Shown: positions 22,501-34,500 of the stretch, piece by piece
How the letters are laid out: each line of letters begins with the position of its first letter
Position numbering within the stretch: position 1 is the first letter of the stretch
From: Ditylenchus dipsaci
Lineage: Eukaryota; Nematoda; Chromadorea; Rhabditida; Anguinidae
DNA length: 64,000 nucleotides
Assembly (NCBI GenBank): GCA_004194705.1
Contig: SADC01001376.1
Coordinates: 1-64,000, forward strand
Reading direction: 5' to 3'
Program-made: the position numbers and the translations under genes
The notes under the pieces: model-generated
Databases searched by the model: none
Seen by the model: only the letters and a program-made list of their open reading frames with translations
What the model was told of the DNA's origin: nothing

Positions 22501-25500
22501 ATTGTCGATAGTTGTTCAAATGAGTGTTAAATAAAAACATCTTTCGACATTTTGGCTAAAAATTATGCAATTATTGAATGAGTCGGTAAAACACGAAACT
22601 TTTGTCAAAAAGTGACATGTTTGGAATTCATAACTCTCATCGCCTCCTCTTTCCGACAAACAAAGATCTCATCGAAATAGCGCGAATGTAAAATGTTATG
22701 AGCAAAACAAAAAGTCGGAAAATTTTGGATCACCCTGTAGACTCGAAATCATGTCTATCACCTAGAGACTACTGTATAATATTTTATACTAGGGTATGCA
22801 GGCGACCATCGGCGCCTACGCCGTTCGGGAATATCAGTGGTTCGGGCACTATTCCTGCGGTCCGGGAACATTAGTGGTTCATGTACATTAGTAGTTCGGG
22901 CAGATTAATCGTTCGAGTGCATTAATGGTTAGGGTAAATTATCCACCTTATCTGTTAACCCACCTACTCTACCTGACCTACCCTCATCTAGCGTCGCCTA
23001 TCTTATCCTAACAAATTTTATTTCAAGATTATCGGCAAAGCCCAGAAGCTATCCCAGTGGGATCGAGAAAAGCTCAAAAAGATCTACAACAAATGCGGCG
23101 ACAAATCCACAGAAAACACACAAGAAAAATCGAAAGCAAGTCAAAGTGCTAACAATTCCAAAAAGCAAAAAAGTAAGAAGAACTCAGCGCAAGCCCCTCA
23201 TAGCGCTAACCACAATGGCAAAAACTCTGCTCAAATAAACGTTAACGGGAAACTCAGCAACAAAAACTCAGCTCAGCTGAATATCCAAACTGGAGGCAAT
23301 GGAGGCAAGAATAAAAGTGCGGATAAATCAGGAAACAAAACTGGAGCTCACAACAAAAGTGGAGCTCACAACAAAAGTGGTCAAGGATCTGGCCAATCTA
23401 AGGCAAAGACCAGCAAACAAAGTGGGGATAAGAGTAAAGAAGATAAAAGTGCAGAGAAGAATCATCATGGTCCAAAAGTGCCTGATCCAAACCACAAAGT
23501 TAGTAGTAAATCAGAGTTGTCGGCATTATCTGCAGGTGAGATTGTTGGTGCCGAACTGAGTTTAGTTTGGCTTAGAAGTTTTTATTGCAAAATACTTAGT
23601 ATAATTCTGTTATAATCATTCAAAAAGAGATGGGTAGAAGCTATTTTGGTTCGAAAATTCGGCTTCGCTGGTGCTGTGGAAAAGCATTTGTAATTCTGAA
23701 CCACAAATAGTGTGTAGGTTCGATCCCATGCGGTGACAAGCCATTTGTTTTGGCTTTTTTGACCAATGTCTAGGAGGACATCGTCATTGCAATGCATCGG
23801 GGTTACAAAAATCAACTGAACCGAAAAAAGTTGGCTTAGAGCAAAATTTTCTTTGGAGGAGGCGGTCACTTGACTTTCACGCTCCAGGGGCGATCCGGGC
23901 CGTTAATTCCAAATCTGGCTCTAAAAAAGTCGAATTACCAGTGAAAATAGGTCAAACAAGCAAAAATAAATGCCATGTGTAATCGAACCTGCACCATTGT
24001 CGACCGAATATATGAACGCTTACCCACTGCGCCACCGAGCACACTACCACAAGACCGAACATCACAATTTTCAAAAATTGTGAGAAAAATAGGGTGTCGA
24101 TAGAAACGCAAATCCAAAAACTAATGACAAATCCAATGATCAAAAAAAGCAACAGCTAAATTGTTACAAAAATATTTAATAAAGATTTTTAGGTTACTTT
24201 GAAAATTATTCGAAATTTTGAAAAATTTCTCTTGATGGGTGAGGCTCTTGATGGGTGAGGACAACCTTACTGAGTTGGCTGTTTAATTTCTGGTGTTGAT
24301 AAAGAGCTTTACTCGACTAATACTTTAATTCCAAACGCAAACGAAAAAATTAAAAAAAAAAGCATTTAGATCATTTTCACAATCCTTTGGCGGTCGAATT
24401 CAAAAACCCTATATTGTCATGGCCGTAGATAGCTTTTTTCAAGCTTACTAACCCTGTGTCTAATAACAAGCAAATAAACGATAGGCGCTATACAAGAGGA
24501 GAACATTTTATTCGCATTGGTCTCCCTTGTCGATTTGGACTCAGGCAAGTGCTGGCCAGCGTATTCCGGTACGAGCACAAACATAAATCTAAGATATGCT
24601 CGATTCTGTCCTAACAAATGTTGCCCTACCCTTGCCTAAACCGAAATATCAACAGGGAGACCAAGGCAAAAACTCAACTCCTGTCATATAAGCAAGGCTG
24701 CCATCCCAAAATTAAAAAAAAAGAAAATTTGCGCAATAAAAGAAATTGAAGGAAAAAGTGCATTTTATCCATTGCTTATTGCCATTTTAAAGAGAAAAAA
24801 AGATTTTGACTAAAACTTCGAAAATAAAAAATATTTGGGGTACCGAAAAAAGGACAAATCTTTTTAAAAAGAACATTTGGCGGCCCTGCATGTAAGTCAA
24901 AACACTAGGCGACTAAAGCAAAAAGTATAGGCGATTTACTTTTCAAACACTTCTTTAAACATCAATTTCATAATCGAAATTTTAAAATTCAGGTGATCAA
25001 GGAGAAAAACATGGACCGGAAAGGCATTCTGGAGCTACTGTAGAAGAAAGTAATGAAAAAAGTCAGCAAAAGGGTATTTTGATAACTTGTTATTACAGCA
25101 GTTTTTGAAGCCTTAAACTTTGCATAATTCAGGTAATCAAAACGGAAAACATGGACCTGAACGGCATTCTGGACATACTGTAGAAGGAAGTGATGAAGAC
25201 CACTCAGACAAAGGCGCTGAGCATGTGGATAAAAGTGCTCAGAAAAGTAGTCAGGCTAAAAACAAATCTAAAGGGAAGAGCAGTGCTCAGCATTCTGGCC
25301 TTACTAAAAACAGTGGTCAAAAAAACTCGAAGCAAAAAAACAGTCAAAACAGTGCTCAGCATAAAGGAAGCCACAAAACAAGCGGTCAAATCAGCAGTAA
25401 AGGTAGCGCCCAAAACAGCGCTCAGAACAATAGTAATCAGCACAGCGGAGACCACAAAAGCAGCAATCAGAAAGGCTCTCAGCACAGTGGATCCAAAAAA

Positions 25501-28500
25501 GTTCCGGTTCTCACGGCAATAAAAATTCAGGAAACGCAGATATCAGTGCTTTGTCAAGCGAAGGCGGTGGTCATCAAGCTGCTTCGAAAGAAAGTGTTGA
25601 CAAAAGCTTTGCTGCTGGACAACATCACAATGCAAAAAGTAGTCAAGGCACTAGTAAAGAAAATAAAAGTGGGCAGGGAAAAAGTGGACATGATAAAACC
25701 GAGCAACAATCACATGACAAGTAAGTGGAGTCGAAATATTGGAATAAGTCCAATACCTGTAGTAGCAAAGATAAAAAGGGTAAGGTCAGATCAATCTGGA
25801 TGGCCAAAATCGACTGTGTTAGTCAAAACTAATAAAACCCATGCAGAAACCTTGTGAGTTTTGTATAAAAACTCTCGAACTTATGGACCAACCCAATAAA
25901 ACTATGACTCAGATCTTTGTTCAATATCTTTGATTATTTAGCCGAAAAGGGTCTTCACGTTTTCCGGCCTCTGGCTACGAGTCAGAGGCTCAGCCATTCA
26001 AAAATTAAACGATAACCCTCGGGATCCACCCGGCTGAACGGTCTGATCAGGTCGAATACTTACAGTCAACTCCCTCCACAGTGTACACCCGCCATAGTGT
26101 ACACCCCCGCCATAGTGCACATCCGGTTCCGATGTGGTTGGCCACCACAAAGTCAACTTTCTTCATAGAAACCCCCGCCATAGTGCGCCACCCCCACAGT
26201 GCACACGGGCGCCAGTCCCTTGGGTGTATGGAGGGAGTCGACTATGCAGGGAGTCGACTATATACAAGAGGCTGGGTTTAAAAGTGACTTCAACGCTTAG
26301 AGAACTGATACTCTTTGGTACTCATAGGCTCTACACGGCTAAAAAAAGTGAACTTCATGGCAGGCTCAAAGTAATCTTGTATAGGGAAGTATAGTGGTTC
26401 AGCGAATGTGACATGCAAGTTAATCAGAACATGAAATGAAGATGTCGTGGAGCTCATTTGAACTTCATTTGAACTTCATTTTACCCTTGTTTGAACTTCC
26501 AAGGACAAAGGGTTCAAATGGTTTTAAAAAGGTGGAGTGGATGTTGAAATGAACTTTAAGGTAGGTTGAAAAAGGTTGGTCGTAGGTTGAGCTCAGCTTC
26601 GACTGAACATAGAGACTTCGCTATACAAGATTACTTTGAGCCTTTAATGAACTTCATTTGGTCCTTGTTTGAACTTCATATTTAAAAAGTTGAAACGTGT
26701 TTTAAAAGGTAATCTTGAGGTTTAAATGAACTTCATGGCAGATTGAAAAAAAGTTGGCGGTAGGTTCAGTTCAACTTCAACTGAACATAGAGACTTCACT
26801 ATACAAGATTACTTTGAGCCTTCAGTGAACTTTTTTGAACTTCAAATGAACTTCAAAATATGACTCTAGAAAAGCGAAAAAATTTCGACTTTCTTTTCAA
26901 CTTCCTTTGAACCTCCTCTCGTCCTCCCCTCATCTTCATTTCAACCTCCTCCGAACCTCCCTTATTGGCTTATTCGCAACCTGCCCTGAACTTCATTTGG
27001 ACCTTTTCTGAACTTCAGATTTTTATTTGCCGCTTCCTTACCGGATTTGAACTTGTGACACCTGTAAATTGCCTGTAACTCTTATCCACTACACTATGAA
27101 TACGTACCTGCGAGTGATGATCCGAGATGTCTTATATAACTACCACACCAATATTTTGGCCAACCGGACATTTAGCATAATTTGTGCAATTTGTCCGCGG
27201 ACATTTAGCATAATTTTTCGGTATGATTCGGGCACAACAACCGAATCATACCGAATAATTATGCTAAATGTCCGCGGACAAATTGTACAAATTATGCTAA
27301 ATGTCCGGTTGCCATGTTTTGTGGTAAAATCTCGATTTCTCTGCCAAAAAGGTTAGATTTCATATTTTCCTAACTAAATAGAATGGAGAATCTATGTTGT
27401 GATTATTTGTAAAATGGAAATTGCGGCAGGATTCTTATTTCGGGTACAGTCAACTCTCAATATAAAGGCACCCCTAGGGATCAGCTTGGTGTGCCGGTTT
27501 ATCGGAAGTTTTTTTGTTCTAATTTATTTGGCAAGCCAAATACGCTTTTTCACAGGGCCGGTTCGGCTAAACTACACCCTGTGTGCCTTGCCCAAAAATC
27601 GGTTTTAACCACTTTTAACGCTATTTAAGGTGAACACATTTGAAAGGCTACTTAGGCTACCTGGAAGGCCACGGATACCCTAAAAAGATGGGTGCGCATC
27701 GTTTCCCCGAAAAATCATTTCCCCGAAAAGTTCATTTCCCCGAAAAGTTCGTTTCCCCGAAATTGTATAAATTATGTATTATAGGGATGTCAGACGGGTA
27801 ATAGATTGCTGCTGATAAATTCTCAACCCTAGTAAAACACGATAGCTTAAAATTGTGTGAGGAATTGGGTTTGTTAGGACCCAAATTGTGATTTTACCAG
27901 TTTGATTTAGAAAGTTACAGCCATTGAAATTAAGTTTATTTATTGCTTTTTTTTCATCGTGTCTCTTTTATTTCTTATTGAATTTGGTGTAACAAGGATG
28001 GACGGTTGCAGTCTTAGGTCAAAAGGTCAGCTTCAAGGCAAGCAACATATCGGAAGCAACCACGTAGTGAGTTAGCCCTGGGCAGATAGCCACGTTAATC
28101 TCATGCTTAGAGAGCTAGACCTAAGACTACGGCAGAATGAGAAGACTCGGAACCGGCCTCACAACCGTTAGTTCAAGGCATAGGGGCGTTTAGGCAATTT
28201 TTGGACATTTTTCATCAAATGATAAGATAAGATAAGCTTTTTTGGCGTTCTGTTTTTTAGGGGTTTTTGCCCCATTTTCCAACCACTTAGGCCTTAGGCT
28301 TAGCCCTTAGGCTTAGGCGTAGGCCAGCGCACGTTAGGACGGGCTCAAATGTGCTCTCAAAACCACAGAAACCCCTAAAAACAGAATGCCAAAAAAGCTT
28401 ATCTTATCTTATCATTTGATAAAAAATGTCCAAAAGTTGCCTAAACGCCTACGCACCTTAGTTCAACATCCTTGCTTACACCAAAAAATCTTCATTTCAG

Positions 28501-31500
28501 ATGGTGCGCGGAAGCCCGTGTCAAATTTTTAAAAAATGTGCAGGTTTGTTGGACCACCCTGTATGACGGAAAATATATCGGAGAATTTTCTCGATTCAGC
28601 AACCCTACTTTTTTTAACTAGTATTATAACTTTAATTGCTGTACCTCCTTTTGTGGAAGTATCACCTCTGGGGCCCGATTTTACTTACTATGAAGTCATG
28701 GAATCAGAATCCCCGCGATAGGGTCAAAAAATGACACCCCGTTAAGCCCTTTTTTCAGACCAGAAAAGTTATTTTACGGAGCTGTTTATTGCGTTTTCAG
28801 ATCTACTCGATTATTATCTCCCCCCCCCTCCTCTAAAAATAGCTACTCGGGAATTCAGTTTCGCTCAATTCTCAGATCTACTCGGTTATGAATAGATCAG
28901 CCTTCTACGCACTACCCCAAATCAACGATGAAATTTTAACGATGGATATCAATAAAATTTGTAATCAATGTCTTTTGTTCACAAAATTTTTATTTTCAAG
29001 TTGTGTGCATTTAGTTCTCAAAATGACCGCTAGGGTCTAGCAAACAAAAAATTAAAAAGTTCATATGAAAAACTTTAAGAACAGCAAAACCAAGTCACAT
29101 AACAGCGTTTTACGTGACCTAATCTCAGTAACACATTGCTTATTTCTAAAGAAATTTCATATAAATTTGTGAATCTTTTCCAAAATGTTCGCTACACTTT
29201 AGCGGTTATTTTGAGTTCTAAATGCACATTTATCCAAAAAAAATTTGCGAACAAAAGTCGTTAAATACAAACCAACATACATTACAAAAAAATAGCGCAA
29301 ATGAAAGCCCCGCATCGTGGCTACATAATGATATATAGAATGTTAAAAATTATATGCAAATGTTTAAAAATTGTTTATCAAAAATATTAAGAGGTTATTT
29401 AAATACAAAAGTCGGCATCTACAGGGTTAGTCAAAAAACCGCCCCATGCTTGAAAAATTAGCGTACGTAACCCCTTGCCCATCAGATTTCTGAATTTTTT
29501 CGAAAATCTCGACAGAAGTACGATTATGAAAAAGATGGACCAACATACATTACAAAAAAATTATTTCATAGCCTGCAACGTCCAACTAGCGTCATATAGT
29601 TTTTCCTGTTCTGCTTGTTGCTGGGTTTATTAGAAAAGGCTCCATGCTTAAAAAAAGTTACCCTCTTTACTAGACCAGTACTCATATGGGTTCTTAAATT
29701 CACTGTAAATGTTGTTTTTATGAGAAACATTGTAGAAAAGTAGATAAAATATGAGTCATTTTCGAAAATTGCTTTAAAAAATTTATTTCAATAATTTTTC
29801 GCAATGAGGCGGTTTTTTTGACTAACCCTGTACAGGGTGGGGCGAAAAATTCGGCCATTTTTAGAAATTTTTGTCAAGGCTTCCGCGCAACGGTGAAAAC
29901 CCAAAAAAAATTATGGTTTCCACCAACATCACAGAAGAAGCTTTAGCTACAAGAGTTATTACACTCAACAAAAAATATTTTATCAGTCAGAATATTACAA
30001 ATGACAACCTAAAAAATATCACGAAAATGATACTATTCAAAGAGAATATGTGACTGTTCTTTTGTTCTTTTCATCGGACGTTAACAATCTTTTGAAAATT
30101 CTTGACGTCGATTGCTGACTTTCCAGCTGACTTTGCTCCGTAAAAAATAAGGAGAGAAAACGCGACACGCAACTCTAAAAATTTCAGCAAAAGAGATAGA
30201 TACAAAATGGCCGCGTTTTATCGCCCCACCCTGTACATGTTGATGTTCTCGAAAAAATTCTGAACATTTTTATATAATTTTACACTTTCTATATGACATT
30301 GTGTAGCCACGATGCTGGCTTTTATTTGCGCTATTATAAGCAGTCGAAATGCCATCGTGTCAGATTCAAAATTCAAAAAATGTTCACATTCATAAGAAAA
30401 AGCAGTCACTTTTTGAATTTCAAATTATCGGCTTCTTTCGGACATTTCGAAAAACCGTGACAGGCTTTTCCAAGTACTAATTACTATCGATCAAATTGAA
30501 TTTCGGCATCAAGAGTCTTAATTTCGACATCAAATTAATTAATTTCGGCATCAAATTCAAATTGGCGCTAAGAGTACTGAATTTCGGCATCTATTTCGGC
30601 ATTAGATGCCGAAATTCAGTTTTCTTATTGCCGATTTGAATTTGATGCCGAAATTAAGACTTTCGATGCTAGTTTTAGTTACAGCCATTTACTATTACAG
30701 TCAACTCTCGATTTAACAAACCCTCGATTTAACGAAACTCTCGGTTTAACGAACTTTTTTTCAACGCCTATTTGGCCAGCGATAAAATGAAATGACTAAA
30801 ACTAACTCTTAATTTAACGAAACTTTCGGTTTAACGAACATTTTTGCCGGTCCCCAGGGGTTCGTTAAATAGAGAGTTGACTGTAGTAGAATATGCATGA
30901 AAATACCACATAAAAGTTGGATACTCAAAAAAGTATATAAAAAGGTATATATATATAAATTCAAAAGAAGGCTAAACCCATAATACCCGGGTTTATGGTT
31001 TTTTAAGGTTTTTCGGCAACTTCGGGTGGCCCGTTCTCCCTGATTCATTTAGGAACATAGATTAGCAAATTAGGAACACAGCACTTTGTTATTTAACTTC
31101 GTGGTGCTGTACAAGAATCTGCAAAAAATCTCTGAATGAGGTCTTTGAAAAAAACACTGCTTAAGGTTCTCTGGTTAGATAAATTTTGAATTTAAATTTT
31201 TTTCGCAAAACCACATGGAGAACCCAGAAGAATTTTACGAAACACCACAAGAGAAACCAGAAAACCAGAAAAAGCTACTCCCAAACCACAAGTGAACCTC
31301 ACTTTGTACTCCTCTTTACGACTCGGACGACACGGTGAAAAAAAACAGTTTTTCTGACCAAACTATCCCGATAGTAGGAATCAACCTTTTTCGATTCCGC
31401 CAAATATTTTTGGATAGGTATTAAAAATAACTGGTGACCATAAAGTTCGGAATGGACTTTTGAACTAATTTTTAGCAATAAAATTTATTCCCCAAAAATA

Positions 31501-34500
31501 TTCCAAACATAGGGTTTTGTAGGCCTTTCCTTCCTCTTTCGATTGGTATATTCACTTTTACTTTATGAAGAAATTTTGTTTCAAAATTTGGACAAAGAAT
31601 GAAGGGAAGGAAAAATAATTTATGCAGGGCATATCTTGTGTTGATTTTCGGCATGACCATGCTCTTTTCTGCTTGATTCGGTTTAAGAATTTATTTCCAA
31701 AAATCCTCTTATCCTCGTGATCGTTGCAGTAGCAGATTCTATCGGCAATTAGCTGAATATTATTCTCTGTTCTGGCTGTCGCAGGGCGCCCGCTCCTTGC
31801 CCTATCTTCGTTGCTGCCGGTCTCGTCAAATCGCTTGATGGTTTTGCTCACAGTTGGCTGCGGCACGTTGAGAAGTCTGGATATCTCCATTACAGCATGG
31901 CCCTCCTGATAAAGCCGCACAATCCCTGCCCGCAAATCACTCATGGTCAATAAACAAAATAAACGAATTGAAAATCAAAACCTTTGAAGAATAAAGTGAA
32001 AATAAAGTTTAAGTAGTGGAACAAATGCCCTGCATAAATTATTTTCCTTCCCTTCATTCTTTGTCCAAATTTTGAAACAAAATTTCTTCATAAAGTAAAA
32101 GTGAATATACCAATCGAAAGAGGAAGGAAAGGCCTACAAAACCCTATGTTTGGAATATTTTTGGGGAATAAATTTATTGCTAAAAATTAGTTCAAAAGTC
32201 CATTCCGAACTTTATGGTCACCAGTTATTAACTCAAAAAGGTTCACAGAAGGTTAAATTGAAGTTCAATTCAATATTTTTTAGGTTCAATTGAACCTCTC
32301 ACGAAACTTTTAAAGTTGATCTTCAAAAAATTTGACAAGAAGTTCAAGTGAACTACATAAATGTTTGATTAAAGTTCACTGGAACTTCATGTGAAACTTT
32401 TTGAAGATCACCAAAAAGAGTTTCACAAGAGGTTCAATTGAACATTAAAAATTTTCAAATGAAGTTCACGTGAGCCTCATATAAACCTTTCAAAGTTGAT
32501 CTTCAAAAAGTTTCATACGAAGTTGAAATAAACCTTATATGAATCTTTTAAGGTTCGTATGAAGTTCATTGCAGGACTAAACCTGCCATGAACTTCAGGC
32601 CAACATTTTTTGAACTTCAATAGACAATTTGTTTGTAAAAAGGGTTATATGAAGTTCAGCAAAGGTTGAGCGCAAGTTCATAGCAGGCTGCGAACCTGCT
32701 ATGAATCTTCACTGAACTTCAAATGAGCTTTGAAAAACGGTGCAGGTTCAATTGAACCTCAGATAATAATCAAAAAGCCGATTTTGAAGTTCATTGCAGG
32801 CTAAAACCTGCCCTGAACCTCCCCTCAGGCTTCCCTGAAGTTCACTTTTTTTAGCCGTGTATAGAAGTGGCCCCTGTTTTTTCCGTTCCCCTCCAATACA
32901 GCCCTTGATCCCTATTAATATCACTTTTCTGGTCCTTCTATGGCAAAATTATTGCTTAATAATGAGTTTTGACCACTCCCAAAAATCTTGATTTGGGGGG
33001 GAGGGGGGGGGTTTATAACCGAGAAGCGCCCAAAAAATCAGATAAAGATTAGTTCAGATCAGACCGAAATGACAAAATAATCAAAGTAAAATTTTGAAGT
33101 AAAATTTTTCTTGCAAAATGTAGTTTTACAGCCATAACATAGCTTTGATCGCTCAAAATCTTACCCCAAAGTGGCCGAAAGCCAATAAAAATATTTTTTT
33201 TAAACGTTCATATAAAATATAGTGGTAAAAATTTTGCAAAAAGCGGAAATTCTCGAATCATCTACAGTCAACTCCCTCCACAGTGTACACCCGCCATAGT
33301 GTACACCCCCGCCATAGTGCACATCCGGTTCCGATGTGGTTGGCCACCACACAGTCAACTCCCTTCATAGTAACCCACCGCCATAGTGCGCCACCTGGCA
33401 TAGTGCACACCTGGCGCAGGTCCTTTGGGTGTGCACTATGGAGGGAGTCGACTGTAGAATCTCACCACTAGGGTAAAAGTTTGAGGGTATTTTAGTGTAT
33501 TTTCCTTCTTATGGTAGTTAGATACTGTTTTGCAGCAATTTACCGTGTTTTAAGGGGTTCAGGAGTAGTGCGAGATGATTGGCAGTAAGATTCTGGTTGA
33601 TTAATCCTATCAGACTGCGATTTTGATGCGCACAATAGTTATTTTGCAAGAACTCTTTGCCTGCCCTCAGCAAAAATACCTCGCAATCCACTAAGCCACC
33701 TCCTTTTTGTCACCACCCCCTTCTTTATTCGAAGGAACATTTATCGGCATTTGAGTTCCAGCAAAAATATTCTTTGAAATGCAAAATTCGGCTATATTAA
33801 CTAAGGCTGTATAATTTTCCGAAAAAATAAAAATCGGAGAATTCTCCGGAGAATTCTCCGAGAATTCTCTCGAGTATATGAAAGATTTAATAAGGAAAAA
33901 CTGGAAATTTCGGAGAATTCTTCGAAATTCCGGAGAATTGTACAACCCTAATATTAACAATAATATTTGTTATAGTGATCTGAACTGATATGGTCTCTAA
34001 CCAGGGCTGCCATCTCAAAAATTTTTAAAAAGGGACATTTTCGCAAAAAAAAGAAAAATTGAAGAGAAAATTGCATATTATCTAGTGCTTATCGCCATTT
34101 TGAAGCAAAATAAGATTTCGACTAAAATTTCAAAAATAAAAAAAGATTTCGGGTCCCAAAAAAAGGACAAATCTTTTTAAAAAAGGACATATGGCAGCCC
34201 TGTCTTAAACTGATCTGAATTTTGACGATCTTTACTGATCTGACCCTATTTTTGCTCACACCTGCTCAATGAGACAAAAAATTTTAACAGAATAGCTTAC
34301 TAATATAACTATCTAGTTCTGCAAATCATCATCACAAAGACAAGTCTGGAAGTGGTTCTCATGGTGAGAAGCTCTCTAAAGAAGATCACAGTGCACTCAG
34401 TGGCGGTAAAAATAAACATGGCTCTCTTATTAATTTAATTATATATTTCAGGTGATCGAAATAGTGGACCCGAAAGGCATTCTGGACACACCGTAGAAGA

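Larger units (their letters stand above)
25721..34316. other. 8.6-kb intron 8, a stack of transposable elements
   Basis: Flanking exons are in matching phase 2, so no exon is required inside. It contains the elements listed separately between 26063 and 34203. I found no unexplained reading frame of convincing composition. Confidence 0.55.

Noticed and set aside
25204..25485. Hydrophobic minus-strand frame opposite the Ser/Gln tail exon
   Set aside because: Antisense shadow of exon 8, whose plus-strand frame has splice sites and the GPERHSG module.
26334..27040. GAACTTCA words as nuclear-receptor response elements
   Set aside because: They number in the dozens in both orientations without fixed spacing, and are mirrored at 32235-32860; better explained as repeat ends.
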